A stretch of DNA of 64,000 nucleotides from Dryococelus australis (GCA_029891345.1 CM057003.1:12874709-12938708), one strand, 5' to 3'; positions 1 through 11,640 are shown, counted from the first letter of the stretch. A program made the numbers and translations. The notes: a model not told the origin generated them from the sequence alone.

Positions 1-91
1 CTCAACAGTGCAGTGACTGGGAAACACCTCTGGCACCCACCTACAGTAAGTTTGTGTCACCGTTCGTCTCGTGTCTCACCCGACGGCGTAA
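1..91 (+). repeat. End of a dispersed repeat, inverted copy at 9666-9758
   Basis: The first 91 bases match the reverse complement of 9666-9758 closely, including the block TCGTCTCGTGTCTCACCCGA, and the match probably continues off the left edge. It is directly joined to the interior of a MITE copy. At the other locus, the same segment lies about 250 bases from an intact MITE copy in the same relative orientation. Family unknown; no open frame. Confidence 0.6.
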
Positions 92-92
92 A

Positions 93-434
93 TACATAAA
101 ATTAACACTGCCATAAGCCTGAGCATTTAATTCATGTGTCGGTCAAGTGAAACTGTGAAATAATTAGAAAAGTAAATATGTCACAAATTTGCCAATTATT
201 TAAACTATACGTATTAAAATATGGAATGCAAAAGAAACCATTTCAATATTTATAAATGTTCTACTAACAGTTTTTAGTTCAACTTTAAGACATGGAACTA
301 ATTTCTCTCAGTTGTTGCCAACTTAACTGAGCACATGACAGTTAGTGTTCCCATTAAAATAAATATGTAGGTAGGGCCAGCGACATTTTTAAAAGGTTGA
401 TTTCGAAAGTTTTCACTTAATTGTAAACAGCCTT
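93..434 (+). mobile_element. MITE copy A (mariner-type, left end missing)
   Basis: The interior and right end match the complete copies at 8993-9411 (inverted) and 23471-23890, for example TCAAGTGAAACTGTGAAAT, and the right end closes with a degenerate ...AACAGCCT followed by T and TA. The left terminal repeat is absent: the interior is fused at about position 92 to a different repeat segment. Non-coding. The relation to Tc1/mariner is inferred from the TA target and the inverted ends of the sister copies. Confidence 0.6.
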
Positions 435-731
435 TAACAACATTTAGGTATCACAGCAAAGTACCAAACAATATTAAAGTTTATTTTGATTTTAACACTA
501 CTTGCAATAGTGTAGAGAAAAATTTATAATGTAAAGATCTACTTATTATAGTAGGCACCAAACCACCTTTGTACTGACTGTGTTAAAATTACAAACTAAG
601 CTGCCGCTGGGGTCTGCTGTAATTGGTACAACCATCTCTCCACGGAGACACTCCTACTTTTGAAGACAGTTCCTTCACAATAATTCTGTATGTTTCCTCT
701 GAGTCTGTTGTGTGAGAGGCTGTCTGTTTAC
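435..731. other. AT-rich stretch, presumed SLC19 intron
   Basis: AT-rich sequence lying immediately downstream (minus strand) of the SLC19 exon donor, so probably intron. I searched this stretch on the minus strand for the next conserved SLC19 segment and did not see it. Confidence 0.4.
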
Positions 732-878
732 CTGACTGCTGGTGAAGTTCTTCCATGGGCCGAGCAAGTAAGGGGTGACGTACGGCTCCGATGGTCGGAA
801 CTCCTTGAGGAAGCCGAACATGCACAGCAGTAGGGACACTTTCAGCCATGGTGCTACGCTGATCATTATGCCGCTCAT
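732..878 (-). CDS. SLC19-type folate/thiamine carrier, first coding exon (partial gene)
   Basis: The exon encodes 49 residues beginning MSGIMISVAPWLKV and ending KNFTSSQ. It contains one hydrophobic segment (VSLLLCMFGFL) followed by the block RPSEPYVTPYLLGPWKNFT. This block is the signature just after the first membrane helix in SLC19 reduced-folate and thiamine transporters, which are major-facilitator proteins of the plasma membrane with 12 helices. The minus-strand acceptor CAG (881-883) and the donor CAG|GTAAAC (after 732) bracket a phase-0 exon. The ATG at 876-878 is the first in frame after the acceptor, only two bases into the exon, so an upstream untranslated exon is expected. The remaining exons lie left of the window. 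Which substrate is carried (folate or thiamine) cannot be told from this piece. The family call rests on recognised motifs, not on an alignment. Confidence 0.78.
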
Positions 879-883
879 GTCTG

Positions 884-2984
884 CAACACCAACAAACATG
901 CACGTCAGCATACGAGCAACTCCCACATTCTGCCACTTCTGATTCTGAACTGACCCAGGTGAGTGGTTGTGGCACACCCTTCAACATCTTGCTACAATCC
1001 ATTCATTAACTGCAGGATCTTGCTACCATCATTCCACAGTAACTTAGTAAAGAAACTTCCAATTTTTTATCCGCATTAAGAAAACCTAACAAAATTAATA
1101 CCTGTTCTGTCTTATGTTAAAATACTGTTCAAGCAATCAATGAAAAACGTTAAAGGCCTAAATCCTGTAAGGAAATGTTCTTTCACACCAGCAATGGTAT
1201 ACGATTATTTTCAAAACTATCAGGATGTAATTTGTAGTTAACACACTACCACCTAGAATCTCTTAATACTGAAAATTGTCATCCAAATGATAAAACTTGG
1301 TATTTTTGAGGTAGCAAAATTTTTTTTCAGGGAAATTATCTCCTATCATTCATATTACATTACAGGCTATTTGCTCCAAGTAAAGTGATTATAGTGTGAT
1401 GAACGCAGTCCTGTACATCAAAACAATTATACACACACATAATAATTAATGCAGTTGCTAGATTGTAAACATTACCAACACAGCAGCCTAATGGATATAA
1501 CTTGCCTCTAGGTGAAAACAATCGCCAATCAACTGATTAAAAATTGGAGTATTATTAGTAGGGACCTGCAAAATTTGGGTTATTTTCTGAAATAACACTA
1601 GAATTCACTGTCATATACATATTGGAGTAGTCATCGTTTCTTTATTGGTTTATGCAGCAGTGATGACACATTTTCCTTTTTCACTTGGTTGAACGTCATT
1701 GGGCCAGTTTTTGTTAGAAGTTTCCTATTGGTCCAAAGTTGTCCAGGGCATGGCCAAACAAAATGTAGTCCAACAACAAACACAATACAAAAGCAGAAGT
1801 GTTTGAAATCTAGCCTGTCTTTGACGTGCGCCGTCAACCCTAGGCCGTTCTCCACGTCTACGCGCCCAACACTCATCGGACATGAGATGTCAACGTGAGA
1901 GCTGTTACGCCCTGCGTACCGATTCACGCGTGTACACAGGTTGCATTGGTACAGTGTTAGTGTGCAATCGTACAGAAAAGTAGTTGAAGCTGTTTTAATT
2001 GTGAAAGCCTAAGGTAAGTGTGCTGAGTGCATTCAGTGCAACGAGCAAGATTCCACGTGTAATTTCAGGGTTATGTGCATGTTGACATGTGTTTGCAGAT
2101 GTAAACAAAAGGGTTTTGACATATGAAGTGTCCCAAACATTGACACATAAGTTTTATTGACAGTGTTGTGTGTGTAATCTTTGTTTTTATTGATTTAGTA
2201 ATGTAATAAAAAACATAGTTAAATTCCCTTCTTTACAATGAGACGCACCAATGCGTCGCAGTGCATTTCATGCAATAGAAACACGGTAAGTCACTGCTAA
2301 CCATAAAACATGTGACGCAGCTTTTTAAATATTATTCAGTGCATTTTGTATGGTTTTTAAGTGTGTGTTTAACATGTGCAGAGCGCACATGAATCCTCAG
2401 GTAAATAAGCATTGTGTTTTACACTTGTAACAGTGGCGCAACCTGCGGAAATTACAATGTAATTTTCCATAATAGTCATTACGAGCACAAGCCACTAATT
2501 GGTAAAATTAAGTTTCAGAGATATAAGAAGTCCAGTATTCAGCAGTACCATGCCAGCACCAGAATAGTATTGTGAGGTTAGGTTGTTACGAACTCTGTAA
2601 CGTAACATAAACAGTGACTACATGGGTTTCCTAGCCCCACTTTTGTATTAAGCCATAAAGACTGCAAATTCAGGAACTCTTACTATGAACACTGGAAAGC
2701 CAATATAAAATTGAGTGAAATGACATATTAGATTCAAAATGGGACAATTTATTTTTCCCATGAACAAATGTACGAAAGCTGTATTGTGAATGCCGTAAGA
2801 ACATGCGTTACAGTAAAGTGGCCGCATAGCGGCTCAGCAAATAATATTGATTATTTTCATAAAGGGAAATTGTAGAGCTTAGAGAAAGTGGTCACATATT
2901 GTATTTTAGAATTTGAAATCATCTTAAAGTATCATTCGTTTTAATATGTGCAGAAAAGTAAATTTAAGAGTTTTTTCATAAGTT
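884..2984. other. Mostly AT-rich non-coding stretch; possible plus-strand leader exon near 1930-2013
   Basis: No protein domain is recognisable. A CpG-containing segment (about 1830-1960) is followed by AAG|GTAAGTGTG at 2011-2019, a good plus-strand splice donor, so a short untranslated first exon is possible. A second donor-like site (ACG|GTAAGTC) follows an ATG-headed short frame at about 2238-2286, but no convincing acceptor precedes it. If the SLC19 gene starts near 11.2 kb, this stretch is also part of its first intron. Confidence 0.25.
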
Positions 2985-3720
2985 GCACGGGACTGGCTGG
3001 CCAGCGAGAAGGCAGCCCGCCCAGCGCCAGAGAGTAGTATGGTCGCCTCGGAGCTGTGTGGACGTATGTCGTTGCGTCCTCCATGGACCTTCATCAATCG
3101 GTTTAATCATATAGTGTATCAATAGGTAAAATCTTCAATAATGGAACCGTAACTCATTTTCGCTACCCGGGGAGCGTGTCGCACAGCAGCCCAGCACTTC
3201 TTGTATACATCTGGAATTTATTTTACCTGTAATCCATTGTCGGCCTCGCACCATTTTTTTGCAGTATAAGTGTAGTACGACTTTAGAGGAGAGAAATGTT
3301 TCGTAAGTGCCTCGTACGAGGGAATATATATAATAAATTGTGAATGTTTGAAATCGGCATCCGATTTATTTGATAGGGTCACTTCTCGATCCCTTAACCT
3401 GAAAGCGTGTAACCAGTGACATTGTGGGATGGCAGGAACAATCCCTCATTGATATTAGCATAAGCGTTCAGAGGAAGCTTGAATAGCCTCTAATAGACTA
3501 GGCAAATGGATGTAGTTTTGCAACACTCATCTACAGAGACGCCTGCACATCTGGGGGCCACATTTAAAGCGAACGGCCCACGACCCAATGTATTACATCG
3601 TGCTCTACTCTGAGGTGAGCACTGGTGCCCACCCGGTAAGAAACCTAATCTATAAACATCCCGTCACCTAAATCAATCTCCGGATGCTGGACGGAGAGAG
3701 CATCATCTTCAAATAATAAC
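2985..3720 (+). other. Unclassified GC-richer segment, possibly retroelement-derived
   Basis: Base composition rises against the flanks. An AATAAA-like signal (about 3335) lies roughly 85 bases before a stretch reading GTGACATTGTGGGATGGCAG (about 3416-3435), which resembles the leader next to the long terminal repeat of some insect retrotransposons. No second repeat copy, reading frame or clear primer-binding site was found, so this is only a suggestion. Confidence 0.2.
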
Positions 3721-3933
3721 ATTAATTTTGTATATCTCTAATTAGAAGTAAATTAAGTACACTTCAGCACAGTGTTGTTAGATTTAGCCCATGTGGTAAG
3801 TGCTGTGTGTGGACGGCTTCATCCTGTATAGTGGTACAAGGTATGCTTCACGAATCATGACACAACCAGCCCTAACACCACACTGCTGCACATGATGAGG
3901 ATGGAAGATTTATTCATATGCACGAGCATGTGT

Positions 3934-3998
3934 GTGAGAGAAAGAGAGATCACGAAAAGCAGAGAAAGAGAGAGAAAGAGAGAGAAAGAAAAAAAAAA
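3934..3998 (+). repeat. Purine-rich (GA)n/(GAAA)n simple repeat
   Basis: Almost uninterrupted GAGAAAGA-type repeat ending in a run of A. It explains the low-complexity Lys/Arg/Glu-rich open frame here. Confidence 0.9.
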
Positions 3999-4235
3999 CC
4001 CACAAACATACATATGGAATGTGCAGCAGCAACACAACCTGTGGACTTGGGCACAATAACTGTTGCCTTTTTGCCAGTCTTCATCCACCACCATCCTGCA
4101 TTACACTACCACAAGAATACCAAAGGTAATAAAATCCAACAGCCACTACACACCACACCCAATAACATTTCTTGCTCACTTAAACTTTGAAGCTAAGAGC
4201 TACATTTCTTCCCCATTATTAACACCTTCAGTATA

Positions 4236-5884
4236 CAGTAAAACCCCTCAATTATGACCACGTTTATTACGACCGCCTCTCTATTACGACCCAATCCCGA
4301 GGAACAGTAAAAAGTAAAAAATTTGAGGCATGTCTAAAAATAGACACAGTAATCCCTCGCCAACCAGGGTATCTTGAACCGTGGTTTCAGTTATGCGCGG
4401 ATTTGTTTTTGTAGACCTTTTCTCCAACCGGCACTAGTTTCTATTATCCAAGGTTTTCAGTCTATGGAAAACTAGCCCTTACTGATGTTAGTGGTCACGC
4501 ATTTCTCAAGCTACCATCATAAACTTTGACATTTGTTGTCCCAAGCAGCGTGAAGAAACAAAATTACTTAACGCCAGAAGGTGACACTGGTGCATTGTCC
4601 GTGGAAACAAGGGTGGGAGTTGCAAGCCAGGTCAGTAAGGATTCTTTGTCCTAGTCACATGCCGCCGCCTCTACCTTACCCTCCCTGTCTTTTTTCGCTT
4701 CCATTATATCCCTTCTCTTTTGCTGTAAAAACAGTGGGATATTACATAGACTAGTTTCTTAATCAGTGTATGTATGATAACTTCAAATTAAATTCAATGC
4801 CCTTTTCTTAATGATTATTTTTAAGTTTATGTGCGCCCATGCCTACAGAATGCTAATTTTTTTTATGGTGGGCAATTGCTTTTTTCTTGTGAAGTCAATT
4901 TTATGTGTAAAGTGAATAAAGATAAGTGTGTGCAAATAAATTGTGTTCTTATATTACCTGTACCATATTATGGCAAGTGAGGCCGTGTGTGTGTAAAGGC
5001 AACGTCAAAAGTTTTTGGTGAAAAATTCGGGATAGCTAATATTTAAAGTAGACCATACTAAATATTTATATTCCCACAAACATTGTTGGGCCTCATCGTG
5101 CCAGTGCAGAGGCCAACACGCAGCCTACATCTTGTATAAATTCAACACACTGATGTGAATTGCATCTATTAACATGGTTTCCCAATGCTGGGCCGCTGTT
5201 ACGAAGTGAACCGGCCCTAACGACAGCAGTGGCGGCAGGTGGGCGGCCGCCGCCCGTCACGACGGGTAATCTTATAGCGACCAACAGACAGCTGCCCAGC
5301 TTGAGGATCTAGGGCCGAGCTTCAGTAGCAAACCGCCATGCCCGGCCACGCTGCAGAGGATCTAGGCGCTCACCCAGCTACGTACATGGCCAGACCAAAA
5401 CGAGAGCATTGTGCACGCACACGTATTGCGCAACGCCACCTATAACTTTTAATTGCTACGTGCCTCATAGCAATGTATGACACACGAGACCTGTGTAATA
5501 AATCTTTAATAATAACTTTATATTTTAATAATACATAGTCTGATCTTTGCACACACTTTCAATGGCCATGTCATACTGTGTTTAGGCCTTCTTTTTTACG
5601 ACAATGGGTGATCCAATATGCCTTTCTTGGGTATCAAATTAATCAAGAGACGTCCTGTTATTAAAATATACATATTTATATTTAATTTTAAAATTGTTTT
5701 TTTATGAGCTAGAAATGATTGAACATGAACTTCATGCAAAAAATGGCAAGTTCGGGGGCAGAGGGGTTAGGGGTGGGTTAAAATTGGCGCAAAATTTTCC
5801 AAATTTTTTATTATGACCCCCTCCCCCTCTATTACACCCCTATTCTCAGGAACCGTGAGGGGTCGTAATAGAGAGGTTCTACTG
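4236..5884 (+). mobile_element. Pogo/Tigger-like non-autonomous DNA transposon, complete ends
   Basis: The element starts CAGTAAAACCCCTCAATTAT and ends TAGAGAGGTTCTACTG, inverted to each other, with TA on both sides (4234-4235 and 5885-5886). CAGTA... ends with a TA duplication are typical of pogo/Tigger elements of the Tc1/mariner superfamily. The 1,649 bases hold no transposase frame. The interior includes a GC-rich module (about 5090-5420) that recurs at 48.4-48.7 kb and 51.7-52.1 kb. At about 4353 another Tigger-style start, CAGTAATCCCTCGCCAACC, appears inside, suggesting nesting or a composite origin. Confidence 0.75.
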
Positions 5885-5886
5885 TA

Positions 5887-7562
5887 CTACTTAATAGTAG
5901 CGTCGTTGCCAGTGAGCAAGCCTACAGAAATTCTGACACTACCAGCAAATCTTGAATCCTCCACACTTGGTCCACTATTATGGCGGACTATTGGTGCTAC
6001 TAGAAGTGTGGTGAAACACACTGTGAGATTCACTGACTGCATCCAGGTTGTCTACAGAGGAAAAAACGTATGAGAGAGATGATTCAATGACAGATTAGTG
6101 GAACTGTTGCCCTTGTGATCAGCAACACAACTCACTAAGTTGTGCACTACTGGGTAACATAGTAATAAACTCACCTTGATCAAAATCCATCCCTGTAGAA
6201 TACAGTTTGGCTCAGATGAGGGGACTATTAAACTCAAAACTCAGGAGGCTTTGGGGTAGATTGTGGAACATCCAACTCTATTATAGAAATGCTTAACATA
6301 GTCATCAAATTACGACTCCTACCATGGTGAACAATTGGGATAAATCTCAGCACAAGAAAACACAAACCCTCGTTCACTACAAGAGGTTAGAATGGGCTCA
6401 CAACTAATGGTAAACCTTGGAGGTGAATCACAGAACTCTGCTCCATGTAATCAACTGCACATATACTAAAGGAATCACTCTATGCATCCCTGCATCAAAC
6501 TTGGCTAAGGAACTTACCCTTCTGAGTAGATCTAGCACAATCAAGCAGAATAGGTATATATACCATGGAACTGTTAACCATCATGCACACATGTAGTAGA
6601 TGCTTGGTGAGAATCCCTACATGTTCTTTTCACTGAGCCGAACCTCACACTCCATGAGGGAAGGTAGAGAAGAGTAAGCAGGCAAAATTTAGCTAAGTCC
6701 TGAACACTTGCATGGTCAACAGTTTCCTAGTGCATAGCGTCAGTGTCCCAGGTGGCTTAATGGGATCTTACAGCCCCACATGGCTCCTGGATACACTACT
6801 GTCAGTACACGAGTAAGACTGCTGAGGCAGCAAAGGTGAGATGATGCTGCATCAATTTCAGCTGGGTCAGTAGGGATACAAAGCCTCTTCATCCCTCAGT
6901 GTCAGAGCTGTTGCTCCATTCATGAGGTATTTAACAGCACAGCCCTTCCACGGTAAATCAATAACTCGTCTCTAGCCAGTGGAGGTGCCGAAATAGCACC
7001 GGAGCAAATACAGTTTCAATATTGTCGGGCTTAGCTGAGAGCAGATGTCCGTGGGACATGAATTGATGCTTAACTGCTGTAGCTGGTGTAGACCTGATGG
7101 CCTCTGGGTGGAGCTTAGGCAGGGTCGGTAGTAAGGATGACACTGGCCTCGGCATTGTAAATCATCCTGGACAGTAGTTTGACACTGCTGGTACTGGATG
7201 GTTTCTGCCAGGGGGTGGTGGTGGCTGCTGTGGCGATTCAGGACTGCGCAAGTAGCTTCCTAATGCAAGTAAGTACAGCCCATTTGACAAACAACCCAGT
7301 GACCCCGAGAACATTGAGCCCTTGCAGCAACTATCATCAAAGCCCTTGCCCACCCTGCTCTATGCTGGGGCATGTGGCAAGGTAGAAGCTCAGGCTTAGG
7401 CAAACTCTGGTGGTAAGATGTCCTAAACTGTGTATCAGAGAAGGGTGGGCCTTCCACATATCCAGAGCCTCTCTCTGGCCCCGGTGCTAGAGGATCAGTT
7501 CTCTTTCCAATGGAGGGTGTCCCTCCACTTGACAATGGCAAGTCATGTTCCTGACTCAGTGA
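5887..7562. other. Unclassified stretch, coding-like but decayed, probably repeat-derived
   Basis: From about 6080 to 7900 the base composition is GC-richer than the surroundings, and short frames occur on both strands with stops in all frames. No transposase, reverse transcriptase, gag or host domain was recognised. The character fits an old retroelement or other repeat, but I cannot name it. Confidence 0.25.
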
Positions 7563-7800
7563 TGACCAGGAAGCAGCGTTATCGCTGGTAGCTAGATATT
7601 CAGCTGAACAGAGTAACATTTCCAACTTGAGGTGGAGGGGGTGGAGGGAGGCCTCACTACACCTACTCCCCAGAGAGCCCAGAAAAGTGGCATTATCACT
7701 GGTAATCCAATCTCCTCTTTGAGTAGATTTTGTTGTAAGGGTTCACGCTCAGCCCCAAAGATGCCCAGGGAAACAGCATTATCACTGGTAGCCAAATGCC
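7563..7800 (-). repeat. Three degenerate tandem units of about 80-115 bases
   Basis: Read on the minus strand, three units share a core of the form GCTACCAGTGATAATGC followed by TTCCCTGGGC-like sequence. They lie at about 7755-7800, 7678-7712 and 7563-7600. Overlapping minus-strand frames therefore contain repeated peptides of the type ATSDNAxS. The frames are not continuous. Function and family unknown. Confidence 0.5.
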
Positions 7801-8992
7801 CAGACTGAGGTAGACAGACGTTCCCAATGTGTCTAGCATACGACTTAAGGACTTTGGGTCTCAGATTTTGTCTGAGCCTGCGAGCAGGGTGGATTGTTGG
7901 GCAGTAACAAGTAAACTAAATGGCAAAGAAGGGAGGATGAGTAAGATTGCTGCTTTGGTTGCATGTTCATTCCACTGAGATAGAGTACTCCAAGATGATT
8001 TTTCAATATCAGAAGTTTAGAAACAAATGCAAAAAACTAAGAGCTTCCATTTTCTTTACTTTTGAGATAATGAAGCATCAAATTCCATTATTAAAATTGC
8101 TCCAAGGTCCAAGCATATATGGAACAATTTTTGGATCTTAGCAAAATTGTAAGTAAAGTTAATTCAAATACTTTTCTGCAATTCAACTATTTTTGATATT
8201 CCCACAGTAGCTGCCTCACTAATCAAACATTACCTGGTAGTTCTGACCTCAAAAGTACAAGATGCTAGACATATCTAATTTTTGGTTAGATTGAACGTTT
8301 ACTTCTAATTTAGCTACAAACTATTTATATTTCATTTATAAATAATATTGATAAAAACAAGGAGAAAATACATGTGTTGGTGAATTGTCACTTTGGGGTA
8401 ATTTTTTAGACTAAGTTAAGCTTTGTTTGCATGAGGCAGAGGAATAGTTTGTGAAAGTAGAACTTCTTCACCACAGCTTCAGAGAAGTTGAAAATAACCA
8501 CAAATGAATTAGAACCATGGTGTCGCATAAATACAATATTTGCACACCTAAGTATCCTTTAGGATGGAGGAAATACCCATGTTCTATGGTAGTGCTCCAG
8601 AGAATCCTACAGCAGAAGCAGATCCACAATTTTTGTTTATGGGAAGGGGGGTCATTTCGCACTGTGGAGGCACAGGTATACTTTTGATTCATGGCATGGA
8701 AGGGGAGCACTATCTCATCATAATTTTAGGAAACAATATTGAATCAATCAAATAAAATCAGTATTTGAAACAAGTATGATGTTATTCCATTTAAATTAGG
8801 TTTGTTCTCGTGGTATGTACTTTCTACTGTTATTTCTCTTTTCATGCTCTTTCTTGTTCTTTGCCGTTCATGCTACTGAAAGCACTTTTTGGTTTGTTGT
8901 TGGTGTCGCAGGAGCACAGCTGTTTCTGCTACCCGAGGGCAGCTCTTTCTGCTCTGGCTTGCTGAGATGGCACAGAAAGAGTAGAACGAGTA
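7801..8992. other. AT-rich stretch without recognisable features
   Basis: Only short open frames without known domains; no inverted repeat or splice-bounded exon that I could support. Confidence 0.4.
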
Positions 8993-9411
8993 AAGGTTGT
9001 TCGCTATAAAATGAGCACTTTAGAAATAAACCTTAGAAAAAAATCACTGCCCCTGCCTCCATATATTATAACGGGCGCACAGAGGCATGTGCCCAGTAAA
9101 GTTGGTAACGATGGAGGGAAAGTAGTTCCAGATCTTAACATAGAATAAAAAGGGTCAGGTAAACAGTTACAATAATTTTAATTATTTCTTTCGCTTTCTG
9201 TTTTTTTTTTTCGAATGCATCAATGTGTAAAGATGAGCAGATTTTCAAAATTTTCTTTTACTAATAATTTCACAGTTTCACTTGAACGATGCATAGTGAT
9301 GAGGCCCATGGCAACATTAAGTTTAAGTAAAGCGGAATAATACATAATGTACATAGAAGTAGATCTTAAGCAGGGCTTTCAAAAAGTGCTCACTTTACCG
9401 TGAACAGCCTA
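8993..9411 (-). mobile_element. MITE copy B (mariner-type), inverted relative to copies A and C
   Basis: The left end reads AAGGTTGTTCGCTATAAAA and the right end reads CACTTTACCGTGAACAGCCT; these are imperfect inverted repeats. A TA precedes the left end and TC (decayed TA) follows the right. The interior is the reverse complement of copy C over essentially its full length of about 420 bases. No coding capacity. Confidence 0.8.
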
Positions 9412-9665
9412 TCAAAACATTCCCTCCCATAAAAACACAAAACCGTCAAATGATTGCATGTTTGGTACTAGGAGATTTCGAGATAAAGTTTTTTGGAAGA
9501 GAAGGGAGGGGAAGAGATTTGGACAGCTCGTAACAACCGTCTTGACCTATCATAAAATGTAGTCATTCTCTAAGTAGTGTAAAAGGACATTTTGTTACCA
9601 ATCAAAGCGAAAGTTGTTACCAGTGAAAGTCACTGGCATTGTTAATTACAGCTACGTGACCACTG

Positions 9666-9758
9666 ACGCCGTCGGGTGAGACACGAGACGAACGATGACA
9701 CTAATATTTACTGGTAATTTGGGCGCCAGCGGTGCTTCCCAATCACCACACTATTGAG
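9666..9758 (-). repeat. Inverted copy of the window-start repeat (1-91)
   Basis: The reverse complement matches positions 1-91, with scattered substitutions and small indels. In both places the segment precedes a MITE copy in the same relative orientation, separated here by about 250 bases and abutting it at the left edge. This suggests that the two loci descend from one larger repeat that has lost part of its middle at the left edge. Confidence 0.6.
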
Positions 9759-11144
9759 ACTCAGCGTTCTCAGGGATGCTGTGGGTTCTGTGTATCAGTC
9801 TCACCCGTGAGTACTTACAAACACGTAGGCAATACTAAACTTTTACTAAACATCACTGGAAATAAACACAATAAAATACATGTGGCTAGTACACTGTCAC
9901 TACTGAATAAAAGAGTTAAGTTCAATGTAGACTTGTTTTTATTGTTATTATGCATACAAATCATTGTGCCAATGAAATTATGATTATTTCGTTCATGACT
10001 AGCCAATTCCGCTTGGGTGCTCCCCAGCCCGCAATTACTCTAGTGCACGCCTAGATGGATGATCTCACCGAAGTGCGTGAAAGCACAGCCTTCACAAGGG
10101 AAGAGGGCCCGACAGCCACTAGAGTGGCCTGACGGTTTTTCCCTGAAGACAGGACAGGGAGAATTATAAATGAAACCCTTGATGATACATGTTAACACGT
10201 GTGATTACTTTGCATCACTAATGCAAACTCATTGGGGCTCGCCCTCCAGCACGTGGGTAGTGTGGTGACGGCCTATACACAGAGCCGGCTAGGATGGGAA
10301 TAATTGCACCATACAGTAATTACAAAATTACATAAACCCTCAAATGCTGCATGAAACAAGATGGGACACAACATGAATATTCACAATAAACACACACATG
10401 TGTGAAAACAAGTTTAGATGGCGCTGATGCCACTGGATGAAGTTCATAGCAGACCACATGATGCAGGTGAAATCGCAATATTTCTGCAGGGAAACTGCAA
10501 ATTAAATTCAGACAAAATATTATTCTTGCTGAGAAAATTATTTTCTTTACGATTGAAGTGGTTATAGGCTTGTAACATGCCTGATGGCGATAAAATCGAA
10601 CATTAATATGACCGCGTAATCAAGTACAAAAAGCATCAATCTATGTGAAATATACATTGAACCCCGAATAAAATTGACATAGAACCCTGAAATAAATATT
10701 GCACATACAATGTTATATAAATAAGCTCTCAAAATGCAACGATGGCATATACAAATACTTGGCGCCTGTCAGCCACGTGGTTATATGTGATGTTGCCGTA
10801 AAATATTCAAACACGAAAAATTACCCTGAAGTACATACATAAAAACAAAGCTCTTAAAATTGTGCTTGGCAATAATGCAGAAGTTACAATGAAATACAAT
10901 AAAAATTGGCAGATGGCGCCTGATTCAAGTTGTACGGGTCGCGTGACCTCTCAGACATCTTTCTCCTCCTCGATTAAGTTAAAAATGCCTCAAGGGCGCA
11001 AGAAATTAATAAAACGGAAGCATAATGCTGGGGAAAATGTCTGGCAAAAATGTACACAAGTAAAGGTTAACCGATAAACTAAATTGACTACTGAAATAGA
11101 CATCAGTGAACAAAAGTTGCAGTGCGTACTTGACAGTGTCTTAC
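9759..11144. other. Non-coding stretch with an unclassified GC-richer block (10010-10300)
   Basis: The block at 10010-10300 (including GAGGGCCCGACAGCCACTAG) is more GC-rich than its flanks and looks repeat-derived, but I cannot place it. The rest is AT-rich with no supported genes. Confidence 0.25.
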
Positions 11145-11235
11145 CTCGCCAGCTCTCCGTGACAGATTGTCCAGAGCCAAGCGTTGCACGGACCTACCAT
11201 GGCCGCCTACGGGTGTTCACATAACCGGAAGTACT
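11145..11235 (-). promoter_or_regulatory. Candidate promoter and untranslated first exon (possibly of the SLC19 gene)
   Basis: On the minus strand a CpG-rich segment ends in a strong donor, GGCGAG|GTAAGACACTG (exon end 11145). The upstream edge carries CCGGAAGT on the plus strand (about 11226-11233), an ETS-type promoter motif. The next supported minus-strand acceptor downstream is that of the SLC19 exon about 10.3 kb away, so this could be its leader exon. An ATG in the candidate exon would read out of frame with the SLC19 exon. No transcript evidence is available here. Confidence 0.28.
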
Positions 11236-11544
11236 ATGCACACCGAGTGAAATATTTTATTATTGAAAATGAAACTGCACAAATTAAATTAAATATTGTT
11301 TTACATTTCTATAATTTCCTTATGAATTTTCATATTATTTTAGTTTCTCTTTATGACAGCATTCATGCCGGAATAACAGTGTTCTTAATCTCGGTGCTGC
11401 GGGCACTTTGAATTTTATAACCAAATAATTTAAAAATAGTAATAAACACAAACACATTTTAAGACATATTAAACACTGCGAATACAATAGAACACATTTT
11501 ACACTGCAAAATAACATTTATATGAAAGTTTAAAATTATTGGCC

Positions 11545-11640
11545 TCTTTGCGCATGTGCGGGACATGTGACACGTCCGTGGTGAGCGCCGTCATGGCTCT
11601 AGTGCCGCTGGCTGTTAGCCGGCGTCACCATGTTAAACTT
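11545..11640. promoter_or_regulatory. CpG-rich promoter-like island
   Basis: A small GC-rich island in AT-rich surroundings contains TGCGCATGTGCGG, one base away from the NRF-1 consensus palindrome, and a plus-strand donor-like CCGTG|GTGAGC. It may be a promoter of an unrecognised transcript. No coding exon could be linked to it. Confidence 0.2.

Noticed and set aside
589-1002. 137-residue minus-strand open frame overlapping the SLC19 exon
   Set aside because: It is a shadow in another frame; the SLC19 frame has splice sites and a family signature, this one has neither.
11200-11411. Plus-strand MAAYGCSHNRK start, resembling a THAP zinc finger entry
   Set aside because: The rest of the THAP pattern (second Cys pair, His, AVPTIF-type end) is absent, and the stretch becomes AT-rich.
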